Positions 63,977 through 64,000 of a DNA stretch of 64,000 nt are shown here, one piece after another (positions within the stretch are counted from its first letter, which is position 1; every line of letters begins with the position of its first letter). Below the pieces are notes generated by a model. That model was given only the letters and a program-made list of their open reading frames with translations, was not told where the DNA came from and ran no database searches. Position numbers and translations under genes: made by a program. Origin of the DNA: an uncultured Mediterranea sp. (GTDB lineage: Bacteria > Bacteroidota > Bacteroidia > Bacteroidales > Bacteroidaceae); contig CALZEQ010000011.1 in NCBI GenBank assembly GCA_945641355.1, forward strand, positions 1-64,000. The letters are read 5' to 3'.

Positions 63977-64000
63977 CTGTTCCGTTTCTTGATTTCGCTA

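Noticed and set aside
1..64000. tRNA genes
   Set aside because: No T-loop/acceptor pattern (GGTTCGAATCC-like with matching stems) was found by eye on either strand; a covariance scan would settle it.

Overview
This window looks like a chromosomal segment of a Bacteroides/Phocaeicola-type bacterium. Evidence for this: type III glutamine synthetase, LL-diaminopimelate aminotransferase (DapL), a carboxynorspermidine-dehydrogenase-like enzyme, many SusD-era style lipoproteins and PorT-like barrels, an UpxY (capsule antiterminator) remnant, and repeated promoter boxes of the Bacteroidetes -7 form TAnnTTTG. No tRNA gene was seen.

Layout. (1) 1-24,810 is ordinary core sequence: dnaK, a META-domain lipoprotein, a polyamine dehydrogenase-bcp-recA run, an ECF sigma/anti-sigma-like/DUF4252 operon, tilS-esterase-yeiH, a NarL-type regulator, mnmA, an O-acetylhomoserine sulfhydrylase, an S41 protease lipoprotein with a partner lipoprotein, riboflavin synthase, a nitroreductase, a stand-alone TrpB2, a FucP-type sugar permease, a DUF4250 protein, ybaK and uvrA. 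(2) 24,830-36,470 is an accessory hot spot, visibly A+T-rich in its middle. It holds short iterated motifs, a CRISPR-like repeat pair, an IS3-family element with a -1 frameshift, an UpxY gene interrupted by a MITE-like element, a tight four-gene cassette (27,600-32,797), an isolated divergent 5S rRNA-like sequence, an IS-end scar, an AlbA_2/RecG-like gene, an XRE regulator next to elaborate palindromic sites, and a decayed TOTE primase-helicase fused by deletion to a headless AAA/DUF1703 gene. (3) 37,383-49,231 returns to core genes: LysM/binding-protein and barrel pair, dapF-dapL, a porin-glnB-amtB-glnN nitrogen-assimilation operon, and a sugar-isomerase-like protein. (4) 49,235-62,850 is a sensor kinase followed by a large MacB-like export locus: one adaptor, one ATPase, one GIN-domain lipoprotein and six FtsX-type permeases of two alternating types. 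Its two transcription units share the same palindromic operator and sigma-54-like promoter. (5) A glucosaminidase/LysM protein closes the window.

The best candidate for an undescribed system is the four-gene cassette at 27,600-32,797. It encodes an Rsm22-like methyltransferase with a cysteine cluster, a minimal SF1 helicase, a 720-residue protein of unknown family, and a DUF1848 protein with a C-terminal CX3CX2C iron-sulfur-like motif. The genes are spaced 5 and 11 bases apart and the last two overlap. They lie in foreign-looking DNA beside the wreck of a known conflict system (TOTE). A defence or nucleic-acid-modification role is inferred from content and position only. The second item of interest is the duplicated operator/sigma-54 architecture of the export locus.
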